Shown one piece after another: positions 17,353 to 24,974 of a stretch of 64,000 bases of DNA (its first letter is position 1; each line of letters starts with the position of its first letter). Location: contig NZ_CP114413.1 in NCBI RefSeq assembly GCF_027270315.1, positions 5,890,001-5,954,000 on the forward strand, given 5' to 3'. A program made the translations under genes and the position numbers. The DNA comes from Streptomyces cinnabarinus. GTDB taxonomy: Bacteria; Actinomycetota; Actinomycetes; Streptomycetales; Streptomycetaceae. The notes under the pieces are model-generated. The model was not told the origin of the DNA. It saw only the letters and a program-made list of their open reading frames with translations, and did not search any database.

Positions 17353-17461
17353 CGCCCGGGGTATCCCCTCAGACGTGACGCCTGCCGCATTAGTACGACT
17401 GCGAGGCCCTGCCTGTGGACAACCGGCTCACCCGTCTCCGGCGACCTGGCAGCATGGCGGT

Positions 17462-19660
17462 GTGACAGCAGCAACGCACTCCCCGCTCTTCCCGCAGGTA
17501 CCGGACTCGGCCGACGCGGTGCTCGACGGGCTCGACCCCGAGCAGCGCGAGGTGGCCACCGCCCTGCACGGCCCGGTGTGCGTGCTGGCCGGAGCCGGTA
17601 CGGGCAAGACCCGGGCGATCACCCACCGCATCGCCTACGGAGTACGCGCCGGGATCCTCCAGCCCTCCAGCGTGCTGGCCGTCACCTTCACCAACCGGGC
17701 CGCCGGAGAGATGCGGGGCCGGCTGCGCCAGCTCGGTGCCGCCGGGGTCCAGGCCCGGACCTTCCACTCGGCGGCCCTGCGCCAGCTCCAGTACTTCTGG
17801 CCGAAAGCCGTCGGTGGCTCCATGCCCCGGCTCGTGGACCGCAAGATCCAGCTCGTCGCGGACGCGGCCGCCGCCTGCCGTATCCGTCTGGACCGGGGTG
17901 AGCTGCGCGACACCACCGGCGAGATCGAATGGGCCAAGGTCACTCAGACCGTCCCCGCCGACTACACGCTCGCCGCCGCCAAGGCCGGCCGCGAGGCCCC
18001 CCGCGACCCGGCCGAGATCGCCCAGCTCTACTCCGCGTACGAGGACCTCAAGCGGGAGCGCGGCGTCATCGACTTCGAGGACGTGCTGCTGCTGACCGTG
18101 GCGATCCTCCAGGACCGCCATGACATCGCCGAACAGGTCCGCTCCCAGTACCAGCACTTCGTGGTCGACGAGTACCAGGACGTCAGCCCCCTCCAGCAGC
18201 GCCTGCTGGAGCTGTGGCTCGGCGACCGCGACAACCTGTGCGTGGTCGGCGACGCCAGCCAGACGATCTACTCGTTCACGGGAGCAACTCCCGACCATCT
18301 GCTGGACTTCCGCACCCGCCACCCCGGCGCCACCGTCGTCAAGCTGGTCCGCGACTACCGCTCCACTCCTCAGGTCGTCCACCTCGCCAACGGCCTGCTC
18401 GCCCAGGCCCGCGGCCGCGCCGCCGACCACCGCCTGGAACTGATCTCCCAGCGCGAGACGGGCCCCGAGCCCGGCTACACCGAGTACACCGACGAGCCCG
18501 CCGAGGCCGAGGGCGCCGCCCGGCGCATCCGCGAGCTGCTCGACTCCGGGATCCCGGCCGGCGAGATCGCCATCCTGTTCCGCACCAACTCCCAGTCCGA
18601 GACCTACGAGCAGGCCCTCGCCGACGCCGGGATCCCCTACCAGCTGCGCGGAGCGGAGCGCTTCTTCGACCGCCCCGAAGTGCGCAAGGCCGGGATCGCC
18701 CTGCGCGGAGCGGCCCGCTTCGGCGGCAACGACTCCCTCCTCGACGACGCCGTCGACCTGCCCTCCCAGGTCCGCGCCGTGCTCTCCGGCGAGGGCTGGA
18801 CGTCCGAGCCCCCCGCTGGCTCCGGCGCGGTCAGAGAGCGCTGGGAGTCACTGGCCGCCCTGGTCAACCTCGCCCATGACTTCGCCGCCGCCCGACCCGG
18901 CGCCACTCTCGGTGACCTCGTCACCGAACTCGACGAGCGGGCCAACGCCCAGCACGCCCCGACCGTCCAGGGCGTCACTCTCGCCTCCCTGCACTCGGCC
19001 AAGGGCCTGGAGTGGGACGTCGTCTTCCTCGTCGGGGTCGCCGAGGGCATGATGCCGATCACCTACGCAAAGACCGACGAGCAGGTCGAGGAGGAACGCC
19101 GACTCCTCTATGTCGGCGTCACCCGCGCCCGGGAGCACCTCCATGTCTCCTGGTCCCTCTCCCGCTCACCCGGCGGCCGCGCCAACCGCCGCCCGAGCCG
19201 CTTCCTCGACGGGCTGCGCCCCGGCTCCGCCGCCACCGCCGGGCGCACCGTCGCGGGCCGCTCCGGAGGTGTCGAGCGCGGCTGGACCAGCAGACCGGGC
19301 GCCGCCGCCCCGCGCCGCACCCAGCGCACCGTCGCCCGCTGCCGGGTCTGCGGCCGCACCCTCACCGACGCCGGCGAGATGAAGCTGATGCGCTGCGACG
19401 ACTGTCCCTCCGACATGGACGAGGGACTGTACGAGCGGCTCCGGGAGTGGCGTGCGGAACAGGCGCAGCGCAGCGGGCAGCCCGCCTTCTGCGTCTTCAC
19501 CGACAAGACATTGATGGCGATCGCCGAGTCGAGCCCCGACGAGGAGGGCGATCTCGCGCGGATCCCCGGCGTCGGCGTACGCAAGCTCAACCGCTACGGA
19601 GCCGATGTCCTGGCCATCTGCGCAGGTCGGCAGCCCGGGGGAGAGGAAGACGGGGACTGA
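17462..19660 (+). CDS. uvrD2: UvrD2-type DNA helicase with HRDC domain
   Basis: A 732-aa SF1 helicase from GTG 17462 (VTAATHSPLF). Motor motifs: Walker A GAGTGKTRA (~43-50), TFTNRAAGEM, VDEYQDVSPLQQ, GDASQTIYSFTGA, ASLHSAKGLEWDVVF and GVTRAREHL. The C-terminal part has a four-cysteine cluster (CRVCG and CDDC, ~627-648) followed by an HRDC domain (~655-725, ending ARIPGVGVRKLNRYG). Helicase plus Cys4 plus HRDC is the UvrD2 arrangement described in mycobacteria, where the Cys4 module is needed for helicase activity. It is divergent from mycoredoxin and followed by the wblC regulatory region. Likely role: 3'-5' unwinding in repair. Confidence 0.93.
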   Translation: MTAATHSPLFPQVPDSADAVLDGLDPEQREVATALHGPVCVLAGAGTGKTRAITHRIAYGVRAGILQPSSVLAVTFTNRAAGEMRGRLRQLGAAGVQARTFHSAALRQLQYFWPKAVGGSMPRLVDRKIQLVADAAAACRIRLDRGELRDTTGEIEWAKVTQTVPADYTLAAAKAGREAPRDPAEIAQLYSAYEDLKRERGVIDFEDVLLLTVAILQDRHDIAEQVRSQYQHFVVDEYQDVSPLQQRLLELWLGDRDNLCVVGDASQTIYSFTGATPDHLLDFRTRHPGATVVKLVRDYRSTPQVVHLANGLLAQARGRAADHRLELISQRETGPEPGYTEYTDEPAEAEGAARRIRELLDSGIPAGEIAILFRTNSQSETYEQALADAGIPYQLRGAERFFDRPEVRKAGIALRGAARFGGNDSLLDDAVDLPSQVRAVLSGEGWTSEPPAGSGAVRERWESLAALVNLAHDFAAARPGATLGDLVTELDERANAQHAPTVQGVTLASLHSAKGLEWDVVFLVGVAEGMMPITYAKTDEQVEEERRLLYVGVTRAREHLHVSWSLSRSPGGRANRRPSRFLDGLRPGSAATAGRTVAGRSGGVERGWTSRPGAAAPRRTQRTVARCRVCGRTLTDAGEMKLMRCDDCPSDMDEGLYERLREWRAEQAQRSGQPAFCVFTDKTLMAIAESSPDEEGDLARIPGVGVRKLNRYGADVLAICAGRQPGGEEDGD

Positions 19661-19673
19661 TACGAACTCGTCG

Positions 19674-19713
19674 AAAAAATAGTTTGCGCATGCCCCAGCG
19701 ATCCCCATAGGTT
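19674..19713 (+). promoter_or_regulatory. wblC promoter with AT-rich WblC/WhiB7 box
   Basis: An A-rich run (19674-19680, AAAAAAT) lies directly upstream of a -35-like TTGCGC (19684-19689). A -10-like TAGGTT follows at 19708-19713, 18 bp on. WhiB7/WblC activates promoters with an AT-rich element just upstream of the -35, including its own. The arrangement fits autoregulation; promoter boundaries are inferred. Confidence 0.6.
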
Positions 19714-19719
19714 CTTAAG

Positions 19720-19757
19720 CACGGAAACGCGGGCCTTCCTGAGGCCCCGATTCCGTG
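19720..19757 (+). promoter_or_regulatory. Structured 5' leader hairpin of the wblC transcript
   Basis: Outer stem CACGGAA (19720-19726) with TTCCGTG (19751-19757) and inner stem GGGCCT (19731-19736) with AGGCCC (19742-19747). It begins just after the predicted start of transcription. No U-tract follows, so it is more likely a leader structure than a terminator. Confidence 0.6.
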
Positions 19758-19824
19758 TTGTACTTGCATACCCGTCGGACTGGTTCACCCCAGTCCCCCT
19801 AGACGCCGAGAGGAGGCGAGTCCA

Positions 19825-20154
19825 GTGATCAGCATCAACACCAGCTCGATTGTCAGCACCGTGAAAATGACCGATCCCTCGGTCATCGCCTCCCTGTGCA
19901 TGCTCGGCGCCTCGAACCAGGGCACCGGTCTGTCCGGCATCCGTGCCGCCCGTCCGGCGTCCTCCGTGTCTCTGGCGGGTCTTCCCGTCAGTGAGCGCGA
20001 TGAGCGACCGACCAAGGCACTGGAAGCGGCAGTAGTGGCACAGGCCAAGGCCTATGCCTTTACGGCGACCGGTGCCGGATTCCGGAAGCAGACGACGCAG
20101 CACCACCAGATGTGGGCCTTCCGTGGGCCAGAACCCTGGAGTGATCCAGCCTGA
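19825..20154 (+). CDS. Upstream ORF (leader peptide) of the wblC attenuator
   Basis: A 109-codon reading frame from GTG 19825 with a strong ribosome site (GAGAGGAGG, 19809-19817). It shows Streptomyces-like third-position bias and ends 173 bp before wblC. The protein (MISINTSSIVSTVKM..., with a basic Gln/His-rich end) has no recognisable domain. Known biology: whiB7/wblC genes of actinomycetes are controlled by uORF-linked transcription attenuation, in which translation of the uORF permits terminator formation and ribosome inhibition by antibiotics favours an antiterminator. The position here, with an antiterminator arm inside the last codons and a terminator just after the stop, fits that role. 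The peptide itself may have no function. Confidence 0.8.
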   Translation: MISINTSSIVSTVKMTDPSVIASLCMLGASNQGTGLSGIRAARPASSVSLAGLPVSERDERPTKALEAAVVAQAKAYAFTATGAGFRKQTTQHHQMWAFRGPEPWSDPA

Positions 20155-20187
20155 TTCATTCAGGCCGGCGCCTTCAGGGCCGCGGAA
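20119..20187 (+). promoter_or_regulatory. Predicted antiterminator pairing of the wblC attenuator
   Basis: UUCCGUGGGCC at 20119-20129 (inside the uORF) can pair with GGCCGCGGAA at 20178-20187 (the 5' arm of the terminator): ten pairs with one G-U and one bulged G. Pairing would block the terminator. A small hairpin over the uORF stop codon (GCCTGA 20149-20154 with TCAGGC 20160-20165) lies inside the enclosed loop. Confidence 0.65.
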
Positions 20188-20218
20188 CCCCATCCGGGAT
20201 CCGCGGCCCTTCTGTTTT
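20177..20218 (+). terminator. Intrinsic terminator of the wblC attenuator
   Basis: A perfect 10-bp stem, GGGCCGCGGA (20177-20186) with TCCGCGGCCC (20200-20209), is followed by TTCTGTTTT (20210-20218). This is one of the few hairpins in the window with a real U-tract. It lies between the uORF stop and wblC. Confidence 0.85.
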
Positions 20219-20327
20219 CCCCGAACGGGGACGACGGAGCGAAGGGGCCTCGGGACAAGAAAAGAACCCGGTACCAGCCGCCACCCGGTCCAACCCGACC
20301 GGAACGACCAGACGAGGAAGACGAACC

Positions 20328-20696
20328 GTGCAACTCGAAGCGCACGCCCCGTCCGTACCGCCTTCCGAAACGATCCCCCCGCCCGGCCTCACGGAGGACT
20401 CCACCTTGACCCCGCTCACGGCGCTCACCGCGCTCGACGACGCCATCGAGAACCTCGGCGTACCCGTTCCCTGCCGCTCCTACGACCCGGAGGTCTTCTT
20501 CGCCGAGTCGCCCGCGGACGTCGAGTACGCCAAGTCCCTCTGCCGCACCTGCCCGCTGATGGAGGCCTGCCTCGCCGGCGCCAAGGAGCGGCGTGAGCCC
20601 TGGGGCGTCTGGGGTGGCGAGCTGTTCGTCCAGGGTGTCGTCGTCGCCCGGAAGCGGCCGCGTGGTCGCCCGCGCAAGAACCCGGTCACGGCATGA
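20328..20696 (+). CDS. wblC: WhiB-family regulator WblC/WhiB7 (intrinsic antibiotic resistance)
   Basis: A 122-aa protein from GTG 20328 with GAGGAAG seven bases upstream. It has the four WhiB iron-sulfur cysteines (PCRSYDP, then CRTCPLMEAC at ~72-81), the GVWGG turn and a C-terminal AT-hook, RPRGRPRKN. The AT-hook is diagnostic of WhiB7/WblC and reads AT-rich DNA next to the -35 element of target promoters while the protein binds the housekeeping sigma factor. In Streptomyces WblC raises resistance to many ribosome-targeting antibiotics and activates sigR. The N-terminus is longer than the mycobacterial protein. It is regulated by the leader attenuator at 19825-20218 and probably by itself; it overlaps the next small gene by ATGA. 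Confidence 0.96.
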   Translation: MQLEAHAPSVPPSETIPPPGLTEDSTLTPLTALTALDDAIENLGVPVPCRSYDPEVFFAESPADVEYAKSLCRTCPLMEACLAGAKERREPWGVWGGELFVQGVVVARKRPRGRPRKNPVTA

Positions 20697-21016
20697 ACAC
20701 CGCAGGAACGATCGACCGCCCCGTCACGCACGACCCCAAGAAGCAGGCCCCGATGAAGCCGTCCACCCACGAGCTCGCAGGCACGACGCCTGAAGACTTC
20801 ACCACCACCGGCGTGATCGACTCGCGCCAGAACAGGACCCGCGAAATGCAACTCATCCCAGAAGCCCTGGCCCGTGCGCATATGCACGAGCGCCTGCATG
20901 AGGCCGAGCGGGAACGCCGGGCGCTGCGCCTGGTGACCGCGCGGCGTATGCAGCGCCGCGCCGAGCGCGCCTCGCTGCGCGCCCGCCGCGCGATCGCCAT
21001 GGCGGTCATGCAGTAA
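20693..21016 (+). CDS. Small basic coiled protein translationally coupled to wblC
   Basis: A 107-aa protein; its ATG overlaps the wblC stop (ATGA, 20693-20696), so translation is probably coupled. The C-terminal half is a highly charged Arg/Glu/Ala-rich helix (HERLHEAERERRALR... then RAERASLRARRAI). I recognise no domain. Co-translation with WblC suggests a job in the same antibiotic-stress response, perhaps RNA, ribosome or WblC binding, but this is guesswork. A 36-bp perfect palindrome downstream (21071-21106) ends the operon. Confidence 0.8.
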   Translation: MNTAGTIDRPVTHDPKKQAPMKPSTHELAGTTPEDFTTTGVIDSRQNRTREMQLIPEALARAHMHERLHEAERERRALRLVTARRMQRRAERASLRARRAIAMAVMQ

Positions 21017-21070
21017 TCGACCCGGCCAGTGGCACCGGCCTCCCGATCCGGGAGGAAATCAGCTCCCACC

Positions 21071-21106
21071 GCGGGGGCCGGTCCGTTCGAACGGACCGGC
21101 CCCCGC
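21071..21106. terminator. Perfect 36-bp palindrome after the wblC operon
   Basis: Arms of 18 bp (GCGGGGGCCGGTCCGTTC and its complement) meet at TTCGAA with no loop. It probably terminates the wblC operon; there is no U-tract. Confidence 0.7.
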
Positions 21107-21154
21107 CGTGCGTTGCGCGCGCGAGGGCCACGACGGCGGAGTTATCGTCACGGG

Positions 21155-21364
21155 GTGACGAGTCTTCCCGGAGGCAGTGACAACGCCGGCTCCGTCCCGG
21201 AACGGCAGCCCCTGGTGTGCGCCGGCTGCGGCGCCACCTCGGAGGGCCCGGAGCCCACCTGGACCTGTTCCGTGGAGAACGGCGAGCGCCGCTACTTCTG
21301 CGACGCCTGCTCCCGGAAGAACCTCAGAGCGATCGAGGGACGGCTGGACTCGGCCTGGTGGTAG
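21155..21364 (+). CDS. Small zinc-ribbon protein
   Basis: A 69-aa protein from GTG 21155 (VTSLPGGSDNAG). It contains CAGCG near residue 23, a third Cys (TWTC) and a CDAC pair (FCDACSRKNL): a compact treble of cysteines suggesting a zinc ribbon. The end is basic/acidic helix. I recognise no named family. Third-position G/C bias supports coding. It stands alone, converging on the ABC1 kinase gene with only 24 bp between. Confidence 0.7.
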   Translation: MTSLPGGSDNAGSVPERQPLVCAGCGATSEGPEPTWTCSVENGERRYFCDACSRKNLRAIEGRLDSAWW

Positions 21365-21388
21365 GCCGGGAGTCCACCCCAGTCGGGC

Positions 21389-22756
21389 TCACGCCTCCGC
21401 GACCGACTCCTCCTCGGTCTCCTCCTCCAGCACGAAGCCGGGCAGCCACTCCTCCAGCTCCTCGCGCAGCCGGACCGTCGCCCCCAGCTGGCACAGGACA
21501 CCGATGGTGCTCAGCGTCACCCGGTGTATCAGCAGATAGGCGGGCGGCAGATTGAGCTGCTTGCCGAGCTGGTAGGCGGGGGAACGAGGGTCGGCGACGC
21601 GGGCCGCCTGGCTGCGCATCCAGCCCCGGGTGAAGGTGAACTCGTCGAGCTGGGCCGGTTCGATGATCGGCAGCAGGTAGTCCAGCACGGCGTCCGGGTC
21701 CAGCTCTATGGACTCCTTGACGAAGCCCTCCCGGCACAGCAGTTCGTAGACCGACTCCGCGTCGCCGTCGAGGGTCATGCGCAGTGACTCGCCGATCGGA
21801 GTGGGCAGTCCGCCCGGGAGCCGGTCGACCGTGCCGAAGTCCAGGACGCCCAGCTTCCACTCCTCCTCGTCGTGCGGGCCGCCGGGCAGCAGACGGAAGT
21901 TGCCCGGGTGCGGATCGGCGTGGAGCAGTCCGGTGCGGGCCGGGCCGGAGAAGAGGAAGCGGGCCAGCAGCTGGCCGGCGCGGTCGCGCTGCTCCTCGGT
22001 CCCGTCGTTGATGATCTCCGACAGCGGGATGCCGTCGATCCACTCGGTGACCAGGACCTGGTCGCACTGATGGACCACACCGGGCACCACGACGTCCGGG
22101 TCGTCCGCGAACTCCTCCGCGTGCACCTGCTGGGCCTGGGCTTCGAGGGCGTAGTCCAGCTCCTCCGAGACCCGGTCCTTGAGCTCGGTGATCAGCGGCT
22201 TGATGTCCATGCCGGGGACCAGCGGGCCCAGCAGCCGGGCGAAGCGGCTCAGTTGGGTGAGGTCGGAGAGCAGGGCCTCACCGGCGCCCGGGTACTGGAC
22301 CTTCACCGCGACCGCGCGGCCGTCCTGCCACACCGCCCGGTGGACCTGGCCGATCGAGGCCGCGGCGGCGGGCTTGTCGTCGAACTCCACGAACAGCTCG
22401 CGCCAGTCCTCGCCGAGCCGCTCGGCGAGCACCGCGTGCACCGTGCGGGTCGGCATCGGCGGCGCCGCCTCCTGGAGCTTGGTCAGCGCGGCCCGGTAGG
22501 GGCCGGCCACCTCCTCGGGCAGCGCGGACTCGAAGACGGACAGGGCCTGCCCGAACTTCATCGCGCCGCCCTTGAGCTCACCGAGCACCTTGAACATCTG
22601 CTCGGCGGTGCGCTGCTGCAGCTCTCTGCCGACGAGTTCCGCTGACTCGCCCACGATTCGCTTGCCCAGTCCCCAGGTCGCCCGTCCGGCGAAGCCGAGC
22701 GGGAGCGCGGCGAGCTTGGCGGTCCGGGTGACCGCCTTCCGGGGAAGATCAGACAT
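21389..22756 (-). CDS. ABC1/UbiB-family atypical kinase
   Basis: A 455-aa protein from ATG 22756 with AGGAGGG just upstream. ABC1/ADCK/UbiB hallmarks are present: the KxGQ-type motif GAMKFGQALS (~63-72), the Ala-rich nucleotide loop AAAASIGQVHRA, the lysine in AVKVQYPG, the catalytic region LLHADPHPGNF and the metal-binding VLDFGTV. UbiB-type proteins are atypical kinases/ATPases tied to isoprenoid lipid and quinone biology. The start overlaps the stop of the ThiF/TOMM-like gene by 8 bp, so the two are translationally coupled, the ThiF-like gene being first. The membrane-anchor helices of UbiB are not evident here. Confidence 0.9.
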   Translation of the reverse strand: MSDLPRKAVTRTAKLAALPLGFAGRATWGLGKRIVGESAELVGRELQQRTAEQMFKVLGELKGGAMKFGQALSVFESALPEEVAGPYRAALTKLQEAAPPMPTRTVHAVLAERLGEDWRELFVEFDDKPAAAASIGQVHRAVWQDGRAVAVKVQYPGAGEALLSDLTQLSRFARLLGPLVPGMDIKPLITELKDRVSEELDYALEAQAQQVHAEEFADDPDVVVPGVVHQCDQVLVTEWIDGIPLSEIINDGTEEQRDRAGQLLARFLFSGPARTGLLHADPHPGNFRLLPGGPHDEEEWKLGVLDFGTVDRLPGGLPTPIGESLRMTLDGDAESVYELLCREGFVKESIELDPDAVLDYLLPIIEPAQLDEFTFTRGWMRSQAARVADPRSPAYQLGKQLNLPPAYLLIHRVTLSTIGVLCQLGATVRLREELEEWLPGFVLEEETEEESVAEA

Positions 22757-24008
22757 GCGCCCTCCTGGTCCCAACGGGCCGAGCGTCCACCTGACGGTGT
22801 GACGTTCTCGACGGCCGTTGCTCAGCCATTGTCTCGTGCGCCGCCCCGTCCTTGGAGGTGTGTCCTTCCTTACCTTTCTCCGCACCCTTCTCCGCGCCCT
22901 TCTGCGCGGCCCCGCACGGGCATGCGGGATGCGCCCACACCGGGCGCGCGTGCCAGGTCAGACCGGGCAGCGAGACCTCCCAGCGGGCGCCGACGCTGGA
23001 CGGTGTCCGGCCACCGAGGAACGCCAGCGCGTGTGCCGCCGCCAGTCCCGCGACCGTCGTCGCCAGCGCCAGATCGCAGGCCGGTACGGCACGCGTCTTC
23101 CCTCCGCCCGAACGCCACTGGGCGAGCAGCCGGGGGTAGACCGGGTCCCGGTCGGCACGGCCCTCCTGGAGACAGCCGGCGCAACTCGTCTCGCCCGGCA
23201 GGACGAGCGGGCCCACGACACCGGTTCCCTCGACGACCCCGGCATAGAGGTGCGGAGTGCCGGAGGCGATGAGGTCGTCGACGGCCGAGGGGACGGGAGC
23301 ATGCACCGAGACATCGTCCCGTGGGGCGAGGATCACCAGGGAGTGACCGGGGTCGGCGTCCTCGGGCGGTGCCTGGGGGCCACGGCGCGGCGGACGGGCC
23401 GGGGCCGCCCTGCGTACGGCCCGGCGGGCGGCCTCGTCCCGGCGCTCGCCGACCGCCTCGGCGGGCAGTCCGCCCGGGGCCACGTCCCACGGTTCGACCC
23501 GGCCGCCGTCCCGCACCTCGACCTCGCCGACGCCCGCCCCCGCCAGCAGTGAGGCCAGCACTGCGCCCACCCGGCCCGCGCCGCGCACCTGCACGCGCAG
23601 GGAGCGCCGGGCGGCCAGCCGGTCCATGGCCTCGCCCGGTTCGGACGCGGTCAGGGAGAGCGCGGCGAGGTCCGGGCGGAGCCGGTCCAGGACTTCCTTT
23701 CTGCCGCGCAGTTCGGCACCGCGCGGGCCGCCCCCGCGGGCGTCGTCGAGCAGTCCCGCCCGGCTCAGCCGGGTCACCAGCCCGTCGACATGGCCGTCCG
23801 GCAGCCCCATCCGGCGTCCCTCCGCGCGCAGCAGCTCCAGTCCCCGGGTGCCGTTGAGCAGATCCAGGAAGCTGCCCGTCGCCGTGTCCATCGGGCCGAG
23901 CGTCATCGCCTGCGCGGGAGTCATCCCGAACTGCACGGTGTTGAGGTCGCGCCAGCCGCGCCGGAGCGCGGGTTTCACCATCGGAACCATCGGATGCTGC
24001 GGATGCAT
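22749..24008 (-). CDS. ThiF/E1-like protein with N-terminal RRE-type domain (TOMM leader-binding-like)
   Basis: A 419-aa protein from ATG 24008 (MHPQHPMVPMVKP) with GGGGGT seven bases upstream. Residues ~1-95 look like a winged-helix peptide-recognition (PqqD/RRE-like) domain; ~125-390 is an E1-like Rossmann domain with GAGRVG, the acidic VRDGGRV and a zinc site formed by CAGC and CPC. This layout is found in the F/ocin-ThiF and cyclodehydratase partner proteins of thiazole/oxazole-modified peptide (TOMM) systems. No precursor peptide or YcaO gene is visible nearby. It is coupled by an 8-bp overlap to the ABC1 kinase, so the pair is probably one functional unit. The tail is Lys/Glu/Ala-rich (KGAEKGAEKGKE). 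Function unknown. Confidence 0.78.
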   Translation of the reverse strand: MHPQHPMVPMVKPALRRGWRDLNTVQFGMTPAQAMTLGPMDTATGSFLDLLNGTRGLELLRAEGRRMGLPDGHVDGLVTRLSRAGLLDDARGGGPRGAELRGRKEVLDRLRPDLAALSLTASEPGEAMDRLAARRSLRVQVRGAGRVGAVLASLLAGAGVGEVEVRDGGRVEPWDVAPGGLPAEAVGERRDEAARRAVRRAAPARPPRRGPQAPPEDADPGHSLVILAPRDDVSVHAPVPSAVDDLIASGTPHLYAGVVEGTGVVGPLVLPGETSCAGCLQEGRADRDPVYPRLLAQWRSGGGKTRAVPACDLALATTVAGLAAAHALAFLGGRTPSSVGARWEVSLPGLTWHARPVWAHPACPCGAAQKGAEKGAEKGKEGHTSKDGAAHETMAEQRPSRTSHRQVDARPVGTRRAHV

Positions 24009-24246
24009 GACAGAACCCCCGTAAGTCATGGTTCGTCCCTGTATGCCGGAACCGCCGATCACTCCCTCGCGGGAGCCGGTCGCGGCTGCCCCGGCGAGAT
24101 CCAGCATGCCCGGACGCCCGGTCCGCCGCCGACAGTTGTCCACAGGTCCGGCAATTCGTCGTACAAATCAAACGCATGGTGGGGTCTGGGCGCCGAACCG
24201 TACCGGAGTCGGGACTTCCCCCATGTGCAGCGGGTAACGTCGGGGC

Positions 24247-24843
24247 GTGTCCGTCGACCCACTGCACCGCGCCGGAATGCCACACCGCAGTACGACGAGC
24301 CCGCCTCCGAACGGTTCGGGGGCGAGCGCGATCGAGGTGCGCAGAAGCTCCCGTCGCCGCAGGACGGTCTCCGCGTACCGCGAGGGCGACCGCACCGTCG
24401 TGCTCATCCCCGCCCGGATGTCCGAGGCGGAGGAGCAACGCTGGGTGAGCGTCATGCTGGACAAGCTGGCCGCCCAGGAGAGCAAGCGGGTGCTCGGCGA
24501 CACCGAGCTGGCGGAGCGCGCGGAACGCCTCTCGGCCCAGTACTTCGACGGCCGCGCCCGGCCCAGCTCGGTCCGCTGGGTCACCAACCAGAACACCCGC
24601 TGGGGCTCCTGCACCCCCTCCGAGAGCAGCATCCGCCTGTCCCACCGGCTCCAGGGCATGCCGGAGTACGTCGTCGACTACGTGCTGCTGCACGAGCTGG
24701 CGCATCTGCTCGTGCCCGGCCACGGACCGGGCTTCTGGCGGCTGCTGGAGGCGTATCCGCGCACCGAGCGGGCCCGGGGCTACCTCGAAGGAGTGGTGGC
24801 CGCCGACCGGTTGCCGCACCTGCCCGGCGCACGCGGAGAGTGA
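24247..24843 (+). CDS. YgjP/SprT-type zinc metallopeptidase (DUF45)
   Basis: A 198-aa protein from GTG 24247. The core reads VRWVTNQNTRWGSC, then the zinc site HELAHLLVPGHGPGFW (HExxH plus a third His eight residues on). This is the YgjP/DUF45 (WLM-like) family seen beside restriction systems and in many core genomes; it is thought to be a DNA- or protein-associated protease, with unknown substrate. The N-terminus is Arg-rich and unconserved-looking. It diverges from the ThiF-like gene across 238 bp. Confidence 0.87.
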   Translation: MSVDPLHRAGMPHRSTTSPPPNGSGASAIEVRRSSRRRRTVSAYREGDRTVVLIPARMSEAEEQRWVSVMLDKLAAQESKRVLGDTELAERAERLSAQYFDGRARPSSVRWVTNQNTRWGSCTPSESSIRLSHRLQGMPEYVVDYVLLHELAHLLVPGHGPGFWRLLEAYPRTERARGYLEGVVAADRLPHLPGARGE

Positions 24844-24974
24844 CCGCTCCCCGACCATCAGGTACCGCGGGGCGCCGGTTCTGTACCGGCTCTGTACCGA
24901 CATCGTCCGGTGTCCGAGTTTGCCGTTAGCCTGGCGCGACGCACTCAATTCGGGATGGGGGACGGTCGTTACGC

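Noticed and set aside
22797..24948. Long minus-strand frame (692 codons) overlapping the ThiF-like gene
   Set aside because: Shifted frame of the real gene with Arg/Pro/Gly-rich translation; the E1 and RRE motifs are in the other frame.
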